A DNA stretch of 37,239 nt, taken from the NCBI GenBank assembly GCA_025936045.1, contig JAICUB010000054.1:1-37239 (forward strand), read 5' to 3'. Shown here in pieces: positions 8,193 through 16,320 of this stretch. Position numbers and translations under genes: made by a program. Source of the DNA: Polyangiaceae bacterium. Lineage in GTDB: Bacteria; Myxococcota_A; Polyangia; Polyangiales; Polyangiaceae. Below the pieces are notes generated by a model. That model did not search any database. It was not told the DNA's origin and saw only the letters and a list, made by a program, of their open reading frames with translations. How positions within the stretch are numbered: the first letter of the stretch is position 1; each line of letters starts with the position of its first letter.

Positions 8193-8945
8193 ATGCGTTC
8201 TTACGTCATTGCAGGCAACTGGAAGCTCAACGCGGGCGGCGGCGACGGCTGCGAGCTCGCGAGCAAGGTCGCGCAGGCGACCAAAGGCATCACGAACGCG
8301 AAGATCGTCGTGTCGCCCCCGTTCACGGCGCTCGCCGCCGTCAGCTCCGAAATCCAGGAGACGCACGTCGAGGTGGCGGGGCAGAACCTCTACCCCGAGG
8401 ACAAGGGCGCGTTCACCGGCGAGGTGAGCGCGCCGATGCTGCTCGCCGCAGGCGCGAAGTGGGTCATCGTCGGTCACAGCGAGCGCCGGCAGTACTTCGC
8501 CGAGACGGACGAGTTCGTGCAGAAAAAGGTCGCGGCGGCCATCAAAGCGGGTCTTAGACCCATCGTCTGCATCGGCGAGACACTCGCGGAGCGTGAGGCG
8601 AACAAGACGCTCGAGGTCGTTTTCCGGCAGCTCGACGCCGTCACGGCCGATCTGCGCGCGCGCCCGGGCTTCGGCGTCATCGCCTACGAACCCGTGTGGG
8701 CGATCGGCACCGGCAAGGTCGCGACGACGGAGCAGGCGCAGGAGGTGCACGCCGCGATTCGCGGACGGCTCAAGGCCGTCTCGCCCGAGCTCGCGAGCGA
8801 GACCGCGATCCTGTACGGAGGCAGCGTGAAGGCGGACAACGCCGTGGGCCTCCTCGGCTGCGAAGACATCGACGGCGCGCTCGTCGGCGGCGCCTCGCTC
8901 GACGCGGACGGCTTCGCGAAAATCGCACGCGCCGTGCCCGGCTGA
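8193..8945 (+). CDS. tpiA: triosephosphate isomerase
   Basis: Interconverts dihydroxyacetone phosphate and glyceraldehyde-3-phosphate. 250 residues, full length. N9 and K11 lie in AGNWKLN, the electrophilic H95 in IVGHSERR, and the catalytic base E166 in AYEPVWAIGTG. The phosphate-binding ILYGGSVKADN and the closing VGGASLDADGF are intact. Seventeen bases separate it from pgk, so it is almost certainly cotranscribed with it. Confidence 0.98.
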   Translation: MRSYVIAGNWKLNAGGGDGCELASKVAQATKGITNAKIVVSPPFTALAAVSSEIQETHVEVAGQNLYPEDKGAFTGEVSAPMLLAAGAKWVIVGHSERRQYFAETDEFVQKKVAAAIKAGLRPIVCIGETLAEREANKTLEVVFRQLDAVTADLRARPGFGVIAYEPVWAIGTGKVATTEQAQEVHAAIRGRLKAVSPELASETAILYGGSVKADNAVGLLGCEDIDGALVGGASLDADGFAKIARAVPG

Positions 8946-8954
8946 GGTCGCAGG

Positions 8955-9326
8955 ATGCCGAGCGAGAGCACGCGCGAGGGGCACGCACCCGAGCAATGCA
9001 AGAGCTGCCACGGCACGGGGGACGTCCCGAGCGAGCACGGCCCGGCGCGCTGCCCCGACTGCGGCGGCGCCGGGTACCTGCCGTCGCCCCACGTGCTCGT
9101 CGAGTGGCGCGCCCGCGACATCGAGCGCGCCCACGCGGGCTCGACGGGCAGCACCGGCGGCGACGTACGCTGGCTGCTCGCCGAGCTCCGCCGTTCCCGG
9201 GACGCCCTGACGGAAATCTCGGCGCTCGCCCAGGAGCTCGACGAGAACCCCATCTCGGCGCGCATCCGCTTCGCCGCGAACCGCGGACTCAGGCTGTACG
9301 AAGTCGTTTCCGAAGAGAAGCCCTGA
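8955..9326 (+). CDS. small zinc-ribbon protein with DnaJ-like CxxCxGxG repeats
   Basis: 123 residues. Two CxxC motifs of the DnaJ zinc-finger type are visible: CKSCHGTG (C15, C18) and CPDCGGAG (C33, C36). They are close enough to bind one zinc ion. The rest (50-120) is a predicted helical region, WLLAELRRSRDALTEISALAQELDE, with no J domain. Nine bases separate it from tpiA, and AGG lies just before the ATG, so it belongs to the glycolytic transcript. The role is unknown. A chaperone-like or nucleic-acid-binding function is possible, but nothing in the sequence decides it. Confidence 0.75.
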   Translation: MPSESTREGHAPEQCKSCHGTGDVPSEHGPARCPDCGGAGYLPSPHVLVEWRARDIERAHAGSTGSTGGDVRWLLAELRRSRDALTEISALAQELDENPISARIRFAANRGLRLYEVVSEEKP

Positions 9327-9371
9327 ACCCCGTGCAGGACGCCGGAACTTAGGCTAGAAACTCGGCCTCGC

Positions 9372-9698
9372 ATGGCGGAGATCCTCCAAACGCCGCTCAC
9401 GGTGATGCACGTGCTCTCGTGCATCTTCCTAATCCTCGTGATCTTGCTGCAGCCGGGCAAGAGCGGCGGCGGCGGCATCTTCGGTTCTGCAGGAGCGCAA
9501 CAGGTCTTCGGCGGCCGCGGCGCCGGCAACTTCCTGACGAAAACGACCTGGGCCACGGCCACGCTCTTCTTCGCCACGAGCATGACGCTCGCCTACCTCT
9601 CCTCGTCCTCGGACGACGCGCTGCAGAAGAAGGCCGCGCAGCTGAGCGGCGGGATGAGCAAGGGCCTGGGCAAGCCCCTCAAGCTTCCACGGAAGTGA
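9372..9698 (+). CDS. secG: preprotein translocase subunit SecG
   Basis: Small membrane subunit of the SecYEG export channel. 108 residues with two membrane helices: about 10-27 (VMHVLSCIFLILVILLQ) and about 58-78 (TWATATLFFATSMTLAYL). Between them is the conserved loop QPGKSGGGGIFG, followed by GRGAGNFLTKTT. The tail is longer and more basic than in E. coli. secG directly after tpiA is a common arrangement in bacteria. Its stop overlaps the next start as GTGA. Confidence 0.95.
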   Translation: MAEILQTPLTVMHVLSCIFLILVILLQPGKSGGGGIFGSAGAQQVFGGRGAGNFLTKTTWATATLFFATSMTLAYLSSSSDDALQKKAAQLSGGMSKGLGKPLKLPRK

Positions 9699-11212
9699 AA
9701 GCGGCGCGCGTCGCGGACGCAGTCGGCGTCGGCGCGCTCAAGCTCGCGGCCTCGCTCGCAGTCGTCGGTCGCTATTTCTTCGCCATCAGCGACGACGACT
9801 TCGCGCGCATCGTCATCGCGCAGCGCTTCGCGGAAGCGCCCCATCTCGATCCGAGCGGCACGAGTTGGCTCCCGGCGCCGTTCTGGATCTACGGCACGGC
9901 ATTTCGGCTGCTCGGGGGGAGCCTCGCCGTGGCGCAGGGTGTGGCTGTTGCTTTGGGGCTGGGGGCCGCGCTCCTTTTGCTCCGGGCGGCGCACTTGCTC
10001 GGAGCCGGGCGCGCGGGGGCGATCATCGGGGCGCTGCTCGCAGCGCTGTTTCCTTGGTCGGTCTACCTCGGCGCCGCGGCGGTGCCGGAAGCGCCCACGG
10101 CGGCCCTCTGCGTGTTCGGCCTCGCGACGCTCGCGGTCGCTACCTGGCGCGAGCGCGTGCTCGGCGCCGCCGCCATCGCGACAGCGTGCTTCTCGCGTTA
10201 CGAGGCGTGGCCCATCGCTGCGACCTTCGCCGCCTTCACGCTGCTCGACGCGCGGCGCTCACGCGACGTGCGCGCCGCGCTCCCGGGCGTCATCGCCCTC
10301 GGCCCCATCGCGCTCTGGCTGCTCCACGGCGTCTTCATCCACGGCGACGCGCTCTTTTTCTGGAAGCGCGTCGCGGCGTACAAGCTTGCCCTGGGTAAGG
10401 CGCCACCGCTCGGCGAACGGCTCACCGAGGTCCCGCGCTGGCTCCTCCTGAACGAGCCCGAGCTCTCGATCGGCTTACTCGTCGCACTGATCGCCTTTCC
10501 CGCGACTCTGCGGAGCTATCGCCGGCCCGCCCTGGCGGCGCTCGCGCTCCTGACTTTTCTCAGCGCAGGCGAAATCGGCGGCGGCGGTCCGACCCACCAC
10601 GCCGAGCGCGCGGTCTTGCCAATTTGGTTTCTCTGCGCGCTCGCGCTCGGGGACGTGCTCGGACAGTCGTTCGAGCTCCGGCCACGCTGGTCGAACACGG
10701 GCGTTCCCTCGCTGTCCGCCTTTATTTGGCGCTACGCCGCGTACGCCTACCCCCTGGTCGTCCTCGCCTTCGGCTGGCGTTACTTCCATTTGAAAGAAAG
10801 TAGCGCGACCTTCGAAAGTCGGGTCTATGAGGTCGAAGCCGGCAAGCGCGCTCGTGAGCTCGGCGCGCCCGGGCTCCTCATCGACACGAACGACTACGGC
10901 TACCTCGCCGTGATCGCCGCCTTCGGCAAGCCGAGCGCCGCCGTGCCCTTCGACGATCGCGATCCGCGACACCCGCGCGCGCAGCCGTTCACGTCGGTCG
11001 AAGCGCTCGAGGCCGTATGGGCTCGCTACCCGAATGCGTGGCTCGCGATGGGGCTCAACGGCTCCAATCTCGCGGTCGCCCGCCGCGCCGGCAGTGTGCG
11101 GAGCCGTACTCCCTTATTCACCCTCATCGCTCACGGGCCGCCCTCGGACCTCGATGACGAAGCCGCGGGCGCACCTCCGGTGCATCCGCGTTTTCATCAG
11201 ATGAGACAGTAG
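9695..11212 (+). CDS. polytopic membrane protein, probable GT-C type glycosyltransferase
   Basis: 505 residues from a GTG at 9695 that overlaps the secG stop (GTGA), implying coupled translation. There are many hydrophobic segments, among them VAVALGLGAALLLLRAAHLL and IGALLAALFPWSVYLGAAAV. Just after the first helix comes ISDDDFARIVIAQRF (residues 31-45), the acidic first-loop motif of GT-C enzymes that use polyprenyl-phosphate sugars. The PWSVYLGAAAVPEAP segment is like the corresponding region of PMT-type proteins. A soluble domain closes the protein (about 400-505). I infer transfer of a lipid-linked sugar to protein, lipid or cell-surface glycan. Donor and acceptor cannot be told from the sequence. 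Confidence 0.75.
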   Translation: MKAARVADAVGVGALKLAASLAVVGRYFFAISDDDFARIVIAQRFAEAPHLDPSGTSWLPAPFWIYGTAFRLLGGSLAVAQGVAVALGLGAALLLLRAAHLLGAGRAGAIIGALLAALFPWSVYLGAAAVPEAPTAALCVFGLATLAVATWRERVLGAAAIATACFSRYEAWPIAATFAAFTLLDARRSRDVRAALPGVIALGPIALWLLHGVFIHGDALFFWKRVAAYKLALGKAPPLGERLTEVPRWLLLNEPELSIGLLVALIAFPATLRSYRRPALAALALLTFLSAGEIGGGGPTHHAERAVLPIWFLCALALGDVLGQSFELRPRWSNTGVPSLSAFIWRYAAYAYPLVVLAFGWRYFHLKESSATFESRVYEVEAGKRARELGAPGLLIDTNDYGYLAVIAAFGKPSAAVPFDDRDPRHPRAQPFTSVEALEAVWARYPNAWLAMGLNGSNLAVARRAGSVRSRTPLFTLIAHGPPSDLDDEAAGAPPVHPRFHQMRQ

Positions 11213-11214
11213 GC

Positions 11215-11604
11215 TCAGAACCGCTCGCGCCGGCCGCCGCCGCCACGACCACGATCGTCGCCGAAGTCGCCGCCGCCACCACCGCCGCCGAAGCGCCGTC
11301 CGCCGCGACCACCGCCGCGGCCTCCACGACCGCCGCCGCCTCCGCCGCCGCCTCCGCCCGCCTGGCGTTCGCGTGCTTCGTTGACGACGACCTCACGCCC
11401 GTCGAGCGACTGGCCGTTCATCCCGTTGATTGCCGCGGTTCCCTCGTCGGGCGTCGAGAACTCGACGAAGCCGAAGCCGCGCGATCGACCGCTCACGCGA
11501 TCGATCACCACCAGCGCCGAAGTGACGTTGCCGAATTTGCCGAACTCGTTCCTCAGCGTGTCCTCGGTCGTCGAGTACGCCAGGTTTCCCACGTACAGTC
11601 TCAT
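11215..11604 (-). CDS. RRM-type RNA-binding protein with Gly/Arg-rich tail
   Basis: 129 residues. A single RRM occupies residues 1-80, with RNP2 as LYVGNL (3-8) and RNP1 as RGFGFVEF (42-49); the aromatic residues used for RNA stacking are present. Residues 83-129 are an almost pure Gly/Arg tail with RGG-like repeats, as in the small glycine-rich RNA-binding proteins of cyanobacteria and myxobacteria, some linked to cold response. GGAGAGG is a strong ribosome binding site seven bases before the ATG. The stop codon is two bases from the stop of the converging glycosyltransferase gene, leaving no room for a separate terminator. Confidence 0.93.
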   Translation of the reverse strand: MRLYVGNLAYSTTEDTLRNEFGKFGNVTSALVVIDRVSGRSRGFGFVEFSTPDEGTAAINGMNGQSLDGREVVVNEARERQAGGGGGGGGGGRGGRGGGRGGRRFGGGGGGGDFGDDRGRGGGGRRERF

Positions 11605-11902
11605 TTGCGAACCTCTCCAGATCCAGACAGCGTCACTCAGGCCCTTGGGCGAACGCTCGACGCTCGACGCTCACGAACCACGCTTCCGATACTCAAACGG
11701 GCAAGCGCGCGACGCAGAACTAAACACGGTCGGTCCTAACGAGCAGACTGGCTAGATCTGGCGAAGGGCAAGCCCAGAATAACACCCCTCCCTCGCTCCA
11801 GCCACGGAAGCACGCAGAAGCCGGCCAGACGACCGACAGGCTGGTTAACGAATGTTTTATCAGGTTATTTCGCCGGTTTCGGGACGGCTCGCTACGATGG
11901 CG
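11605..11902. other. intergenic leader region between divergent genes
   Basis: About 300 bases with no convincing ORF. It must hold the promoter and leader of the RRM gene (minus) and of the small membrane protein (plus). A short direct repeat, gctcgac, occurs at 11656-11670. The stretch 11840-11875 is noticeably AT-richer and is the likeliest promoter zone. No clear -35/-10 pair was found. Confidence 0.5.
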
Positions 11903-11904
11903 GT

Positions 11905-12207
11905 GTGTTCGGGATCGCCGGCCGCAGGCTCGCCGAGTGCGTCGTGGCGCTGTTCGCGTTGCTCGGCTTCGCCTTCGTGCCGCTCGGGAAAAAGACTGCT
12001 CTCGAGCACAGCCGCGACATCTTCACGACGCCCGCCGCGCTCGGCGCTTGGCACGAGCTCGGAGCCGCCGCCGCGCGCCTCCGCGACAAGCTCATCAGTA
12101 CGGTGATGCCCGCGAAGACCGCCGAGCAACCGCTGCAGCCGACGGGCGCCAAGCCCGAGCTCCCGTCGCTCCAGGGCATGCCCGGCAAGAAGCACAGCGG
12201 GCACTAG
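11905..12207 (+). CDS. small membrane-anchored hypothetical protein
   Basis: 100 residues from a GTG at 11905. One hydrophobic segment (ECVVALFALLGFAFVPLG, residues 11-28) follows a basic start, so the protein is probably an inner-membrane anchored or exported protein. Behind it comes a basic amphipathic region (HELGAAAARLRDKLISTV) and a Pro/Lys-rich tail ending KKHSGH. No family recognised. The stop codon lies inside the first arm of the hairpin array. Coding character is good, but it is short, so the call is moderate. Confidence 0.6.
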   Translation: MFGIAGRRLAECVVALFALLGFAFVPLGKKTALEHSRDIFTTPAALGAWHELGAAAARLRDKLISTVMPAKTAEQPLQPTGAKPELPSLQGMPGKKHSGH

Positions 12208-12369
12208 TGCAGCGCATGTGAGATACGTTCAACTTCCGGTGGGGCGCTGCACTAGGGCGGACGCGAAGCGGACGCGGGTCTGGGGCGGAAGCCCCAGCGA
12301 AAAGCCGGTGCACGTCCCGCGAGGCGGGACCAACCATGGCTCGCGATGGTTGCGCCTATCTCATAGGCG
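12204..12369. other. array of five perfect stem-loops, candidate structured RNA or repeat element
   Basis: Stem A: CTAGTGCAGCGC (12204-12215) pairs with 12244-12255, 12 bp. Stem B: CTGGGGC-GGAA-GCCCCAG (12280-12297), with a GNRA-type loop. Stem C: GTCCCGC-GAG-GCGGGAC (12314-12330). Stem D: CAACCAT with ATGGTTG (12331-12352). Stem E: CGCCTAT-CTC-ATAGGCG (12353-12369). Stems C, D and E abut without a single spacer base, and the C and E loops (GAG, CTC) are complementary. A direct repeat GCGGACGCG lies at 12257-12277. The element lies between two convergent 3' ends, so it might act as a bidirectional terminator, a repeat element, or a small RNA. Confidence 0.7.
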
Positions 12370-12411
12370 GTGCATTAGGCGCGCCTGCTACCCACCTCGT
12401 CGCCGTTCGAC

Positions 12412-12897
12412 TCACACGTCGATGTAAAGCGGAGGGCGTCTTTCGCACAACGCGGCGATGCGCTGGCGCGCGTCTTCCGGCAGGTCCGTAAACGCGATCC
12501 CGATGCCGGGGCGCTCGCCGTCCATCGCATGGGAGCGCCGCCAGCGCACCTCGCCGCGCGCCTCGACGGCCGTGCCGTCCGGCAGCTCGAACGCGAGGAC
12601 CAGCCGCGTCCCGAGCGGGATCTCGGTGTAGGTCGAGACGAACAGGCCGCCTTCGGAGATGTCGAGCGAAAGACCGGTGAAAAACTGCGCGTCCTCGCCG
12701 AATTCGAGGTCGGCGAGAAACGGCGTGCGATCGTTCGTGCGGCGCTCCGGCTCCGGCTGCGGCGCGAGGAGCTGCCGGAAGTGGGTCGAAACGCGCGTTC
12801 CACGCTCTTCCTCGGCGAAGCGCGGCTCGCCGTCGTCGCTCGCGGCAGCGTCCGGCCAGACGACGGCGGAGTCCGGGATGTCCGGGTGAAGACTCAC
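12412..12897 (-). CDS. PilZ domain protein, probable c-di-GMP receptor
   Basis: 161 residues from the GTG at 12897. The frame is open to 13068, but the extra part has poorer third-base GC and reads as low-quality protein, so the shorter form is preferred with reservation; no strong ribosome site supports either. The PilZ domain occupies about 50-155. RTNDR (53-57) fits the RxxxR motif and DISEGG (79-84) fits DxSxxG, the two c-di-GMP contacts. LFVSTYTEIPLGTRLVLAFELPDG and GIGIAFTDLP are typical of the myxobacterial PilZ set. It follows fdx of the isc operon by about 200 bases and a hairpin overlaps its start, so it may be a separate unit. Confidence 0.8.
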   Translation of the reverse strand: MSLHPDIPDSAVVWPDAAASDDGEPRFAEEERGTRVSTHFRQLLAPQPEPERRTNDRTPFLADLEFGEDAQFFTGLSLDISEGGLFVSTYTEIPLGTRLVLAFELPDGTAVEARGEVRWRRSHAMDGERPGIGIAFTDLPEDARQRIAALCERRPPLYIDV

Positions 12898-12901
12898 CCG
12901 G
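12882..12901 (-). terminator. perfect hairpin downstream of the isc operon
   Basis: CCGGGTGA and TCACCCGG form a perfect 8-bp stem with a four-base loop. It lies about 195 bases after the fdx stop and spans the preferred PilZ start codon, so it could end isc transcripts or hide the PilZ start. Confidence 0.4.
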
Positions 12902-13096
12902 CGGATGTGTGTTCCGGAAGTGCTGGAAGGGCTGGGCTCGGATTTGGCCCGCCAAGACGAGGTATCGGTCAAGGTGCGAATCCAGCGCAACGCCGCCGTG
13001 CTCATGTCCGATTCGTGGGGGCCGTTCGTTGCTTTTATGAACGTGCGCGCGCCCGAGCTCGGGCACACCCGCGCGCACTTCGGTACCGAAGACCCC

Positions 13097-13438
13097 CTAC
13101 TTACGCACCTCGGCCGGATGCTCGTTGTAATAGGCGTCGAGGCTCTCTTTCGAGATGCGCACGACGATGAGCCCGTCCCGCTCGAGCTTCGCCTGACAGC
13201 CGAGCCGAGAGCTCATTTTCACGTCGAACGCCTTGTCGAGGATGTCCTCTTCGTCTTCGCTCGCTCGACTCAAGAGCTCCGCGCCCTGTTCCACGTACAC
13301 GTGACAGGTCGAGCACGCGCACACGCCGCCGCACGCACTGCCTTCGGGCGCGCCGCCGCGCTGCGCCGCTTGTAGGATCGAGCTATCGACTGCGACCTCG
13401 ACCTCGACGTTCTGCTCGGCAAAGCGGACGCGCGGCAT
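13097..13438 (-). CDS. fdx: ISC-type [2Fe-2S] ferredoxin
   Basis: Supplies electrons for iron-sulfur cluster assembly on IscU. 113 residues of the adrenodoxin-like class. The cluster ligands follow Cx5Cx2C plus a distant Cys: C36, C42, C45 in SACGGVCACSTC, and C81 in SSRLGCQAKL. HVYVEQGAELL and EDEEDILDKAFDV are typical of Fdx in ISC operons. The ATG at 13438 shares bases with the hscA stop (TGATG), so the two are translationally coupled. Confidence 0.94.
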   Translation of the reverse strand: MPRVRFAEQNVEVEVAVDSSILQAAQRGGAPEGSACGGVCACSTCHVYVEQGAELLSRASEDEEDILDKAFDVKMSSRLGCQAKLERDGLIVVRISKESLDAYYNEHPAEVRK

Positions 13439-15357
13439 CAGTGCCCCCGTCCCGCGTGTGCCGCGAGGTGCGCTTCCACGCCCTGGGCCCGTTCCACGCG
13501 TCGTTCGACGTCCGCGAGCGCGCGGCCCTCGATTGCAGCCTGCACGGCTCGATTCATGCGGCGCCCAGCCCACGCGTGCGTGGCAGCGTCGAGCGCGTCC
13601 ACCTGCCCCTGGATTGCGCTCGCGCTCGTGCCTGCGAGCGCGGCGCGTAGCGCCGAGAGCACCGCATCGATGCCTTGCCGTTCCGCGGCTTCGAGCAAAT
13701 CGGCGTCGGCGGCGAGCGCCTTCTCCGTCGCGAGCACCACGCGTTCACTCTCGACGCGCACGTCCGCGAGCCGTCGTTTCTCGAAGTCTTCCTCGCCGTG
13801 GTCGAGCGCGTCGATCAGCATTTGCTCCACGGCCTCGTCGGTCAGGCCGTAGCTCGGTGTCACCTCGACGCGCTGAGTCACGCCGGTCGAGACTTCGCGC
13901 GCCGTGACCGCCAACAAGCCGTTCTCGTCCACGTGAAATTCGACTTCGAGCCGCGCCATGCCGGCCGGCAGCGGGGGCACGCCCTTCAGGCTGAAGCGCG
14001 CGAGCGAACGACAGTCACCCGCGAGCTCGCGTTCACCTTGCACCACGTGGATCTCGAAGCCGGTCTGGTTGTCGGCGTAGGTCGTGAAGGTCGCTTTGGC
14101 GCCCGCGGGGATGGTGGTGTTTCTCGGTAAGATCTTGTCGACGCCGCCCCCCATCGTCTCGACGCCGAGCGAAAGCGGAAGCACGTCGAGCAGGAGCACT
14201 TCATCGCTCGCGCGCGACAAAAGGTCGGCCTGCAGCGCGGCGCCGTAGGCCACGACGAGCTCCGGATCGACGTCGCCGAGCGGCGCACGTCCGAAGAGCG
14301 CTTCGACGTAGGCGCGCACTCGCGGTACGCGCGTCGCGCCCCCGACGAGGATCACCCCGTCGAGCTCGCCCGCCGCGAGGCCCGCGTCGCGCAGCGCCCG
14401 CCGGCACGCCCGGCCCGTCCGCTCGAGCAACGGCTCGATGGCGTGCTCGAACTCGGCACGCTCGACGCGGACACGCACGTCCCCACCGCCGCGCGCGGGA
14501 AGCTCGAGCTCGACGCTCTCGGCGTCGCTGAGGGCGTGCTTCGCGCGGCGGGCTTCGGCGAGCGCGAGACTCACCACCTCGCGCGTGCGGCTCGCTTCGT
14601 CGGTGGCGCCCATGCTCGCGAGCAGCCGCTCGGCGAGCGCGCGATCCATGTCGTCGCCGCCGAGCGCGCTGTCGCCGCCGGTGCTCCGCACCTGGAAGAT
14701 GCCGTCCTCGAGCGCGAGCACGGTCACGTCGAAGGTGCCGCCGCCGAGGTCGTACACGGCGAACGTGCCGTTCTGGCGCTTTTCGAGGCCGTACGCGAGC
14801 GCGGCCGCGGTCGGCTCGTTCAAAAGCCGCAGCACCTCGAGCCCCGCGAGGCGGCCCGCGTCGCGCGTCGCCTGGCGCTGCGCGTCGTCGAAGTACGCCG
14901 GCACGGTGATGACGACACCGCCCACCTTGCGCAGCTGCTCGAGAGCGCTCTGCTGCAGGCTCTTCAGAATCTCGGCCGCCACCTCCACGGGAGTGACGAC
15001 GCGGCTGCCGGTGTCGAAGCGGACGACGCGCCTTTCGGCGTCGTTCGTGGGCACGGCGAAACGATAGCTGCCGAGGCGCGCGGTCTCGGGGTCGTCGGCG
15101 CCGCGGCCCATGAAGCGCTTCACGCTCGCGAGCGTGCGCTCGGGTTCCCGCGTCGCGCGTGCTTGCGCCGCGCGCCCGACCACCACGCCGCCCTCCGCGG
15201 CGTAGTGCACCACCGAAGGCAGCAGCGCGTCGCCGTCGCAGGTCGTGAGCGCGCGCGGGCGCCCGTCCGAGACGTACGCCACGATGGAGTTCGTCGTGCC
15301 GAGATCGATACCGATCGGCGTGGGTGGAGCTTTGGGGTCGTAAATGTCGAGCAGCAT
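13438..15357 (-). CDS. hscA: Fe-S assembly chaperone HscA (Hsp70 family)
   Basis: ATP-driven Hsp70 that with HscB helps release the cluster from IscU. 639 residues. The phosphate-binding motif GIDLGTTNS is at 16-24, followed by LPSVVHYA, VITVPAYFDDAQRQATRDA, LRLLNEPTAAALAYG, VYDLGGGTFDVTVL, DSALGGDDMD and ILVGGATRVPRVR. The substrate domain starts near DVLPLSLGVETMGGGVDKILPRNTTIP. The N-terminal extension PPTPIGIDLG and the operon setting place it with HscA rather than DnaK. The C-terminal lid is present (VESERVVLATEKALAADADLLE). hscB lies 19 bases upstream. Confidence 0.95.
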   Translation of the reverse strand: MLLDIYDPKAPPTPIGIDLGTTNSIVAYVSDGRPRALTTCDGDALLPSVVHYAAEGGVVVGRAAQARATREPERTLASVKRFMGRGADDPETARLGSYRFAVPTNDAERRVVRFDTGSRVVTPVEVAAEILKSLQQSALEQLRKVGGVVITVPAYFDDAQRQATRDAGRLAGLEVLRLLNEPTAAALAYGLEKRQNGTFAVYDLGGGTFDVTVLALEDGIFQVRSTGGDSALGGDDMDRALAERLLASMGATDEASRTREVVSLALAEARRAKHALSDAESVELELPARGGGDVRVRVERAEFEHAIEPLLERTGRACRRALRDAGLAAGELDGVILVGGATRVPRVRAYVEALFGRAPLGDVDPELVVAYGAALQADLLSRASDEVLLLDVLPLSLGVETMGGGVDKILPRNTTIPAGAKATFTTYADNQTGFEIHVVQGERELAGDCRSLARFSLKGVPPLPAGMARLEVEFHVDENGLLAVTAREVSTGVTQRVEVTPSYGLTDEAVEQMLIDALDHGEEDFEKRRLADVRVESERVVLATEKALAADADLLEAAERQGIDAVLSALRAALAGTSASAIQGQVDALDAATHAWAGRRMNRAVQAAIEGRALADVERRVERAQGVEAHLAAHAGRGH

Positions 15358-15376
15358 GGGAGGAGGGCGCCCGCGA

Positions 15377-15958
15377 TCAGGGCGCGGAGTTCGCGTCGAG
15401 ATCGTCCTCGACGGAGGCCGCTTCCTCGATGAAGCGGCGGTGATAGCGGAGCTCGCCGAGCAGCGCTTCGATGCGCGCCGTGTCGGGCGGCCGCTGCACG
15501 AATGCTTTGGTCATGTCCGCCACGACGCGCTGTTCGCGCACTTGCACGGCGCGCATGAGCGTGTGCACGCGCGCGAGATCACGTTTCTGGCGCGCCTCGG
15601 CGAGCGCCTCGCGCTGCTCCATCACTTCCATGAGCAGCGCCGGCGCCGCGGGGACGGCGCTGGCTTCGGTCACGTGCCGCCCGAGCCGCGCGAGTAACGC
15701 CTCCGCGCGCCCGACCGGATCACGCAGCTTGCGAAATGCCTCGTTCACCTCGATGGCGCGACCGAGCGCGCGCTGGCGCTCGCTCGCAGGGCGACCGGCG
15801 TAGCGGTCCGGATGCAGGGCGCGACTGAGCTCACGGTGCCGCCGCTCGAGCGACGGGCCGTCGAGATCGAACACGGGCGCGAAACCGAGGGTGTCGTAGG
15901 GATCCGACAAAACGGCGTTCGGTTCGTCAGCGGACGGTGAAGGAGTGCCCGCACCCAC
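15377..15958 (-). CDS. hscB: J-domain co-chaperone HscB
   Basis: Stimulates the HscA ATPase and delivers IscU. 193 residues from the GTG at 15958. This start was chosen because AGGAGG sits nine bases before it, within the iscA coding end; the overlap with iscA is 32 bases. A TTG at 15910 would give 177 residues, nearer to E. coli HscB, but lacks a ribosome site. The J domain begins SDPYDTLGF, with the HPD motif at H49-D51 in RALHPDRYAG. The C-terminal three-helix region (EALLARLGRHV, LLMEVMEQREALAEA) is the IscU-binding part. Both domains are complete. Confidence 0.9.
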   Translation of the reverse strand: MGAGTPSPSADEPNAVLSDPYDTLGFAPVFDLDGPSLERRHRELSRALHPDRYAGRPASERQRALGRAIEVNEAFRKLRDPVGRAEALLARLGRHVTEASAVPAAPALLMEVMEQREALAEARQKRDLARVHTLMRAVQVREQRVVADMTKAFVQRPPDTARIEALLGELRYHRRFIEEAASVEDDLDANSAP

Positions 15959-16319
15959 AGCGCGACGCCTCCTGAGGGTTCTTGAACTTGAACCCCTGGA
16001 ATACGAGCGTCTTCTCGTAGTCGAGCGCCGAGCCCGCGAGGTACACGAAGCTCTTCTTGTCGACGTAGAAGCGCACGCCGCCCGCCTCGAACACGAGGTC
16101 ACGCTCGCGCGGCGGCTCGTCGGAAAACTCGATCACGTAGGAAAAGCCCGAGCAACCCCCGCCGCGCACGCCGAGGCGCAGAGCGGCGTCGGGCGTCCCG
16201 CGCTGGGCGAGCCGCTTCTTCGCGTACTCGACGGCGCCGTCGGTGATGGTCACCGTCTTTTTGGCGGCCGCGGGGGAGACCGCGGACGCTTCGGGCTCTG
16301 TCACGGGCGTGCTTTCCAT
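15927..16319 (-). CDS. iscA: A-type iron-sulfur carrier protein IscA
   Basis: Accepts and carries Fe-S clusters to target enzymes. 130 residues, with a 20-residue N-terminal extension rich in Ala/Pro/Glu. The three ligand cysteines are C56 in GGGCSGFSY and C121/C123 in SRCGCGHSF. GVRFYVDKKSFVYLAGSALDYE is the family core. The ATG is one base from the iscU stop region, and hscB translation begins inside its last codons. It could be named erpA/iscA/sufA from sequence alone; the operon favours iscA. Confidence 0.94.
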   Translation of the reverse strand: MESTPVTEPEASAVSPAAAKKTVTITDGAVEYAKKRLAQRGTPDAALRLGVRGGGCSGFSYVIEFSDEPPRERDLVFEAGGVRFYVDKKSFVYLAGSALDYEKTLVFQGFKFKNPQEASRCGCGHSFTVR

Positions 16320-16320
16320 C

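Noticed and set aside
14443..15432. Open frame of 329 codons on the plus strand
   Set aside because: Antisense to hscA, whose Hsp70 motifs settle the coding strand.
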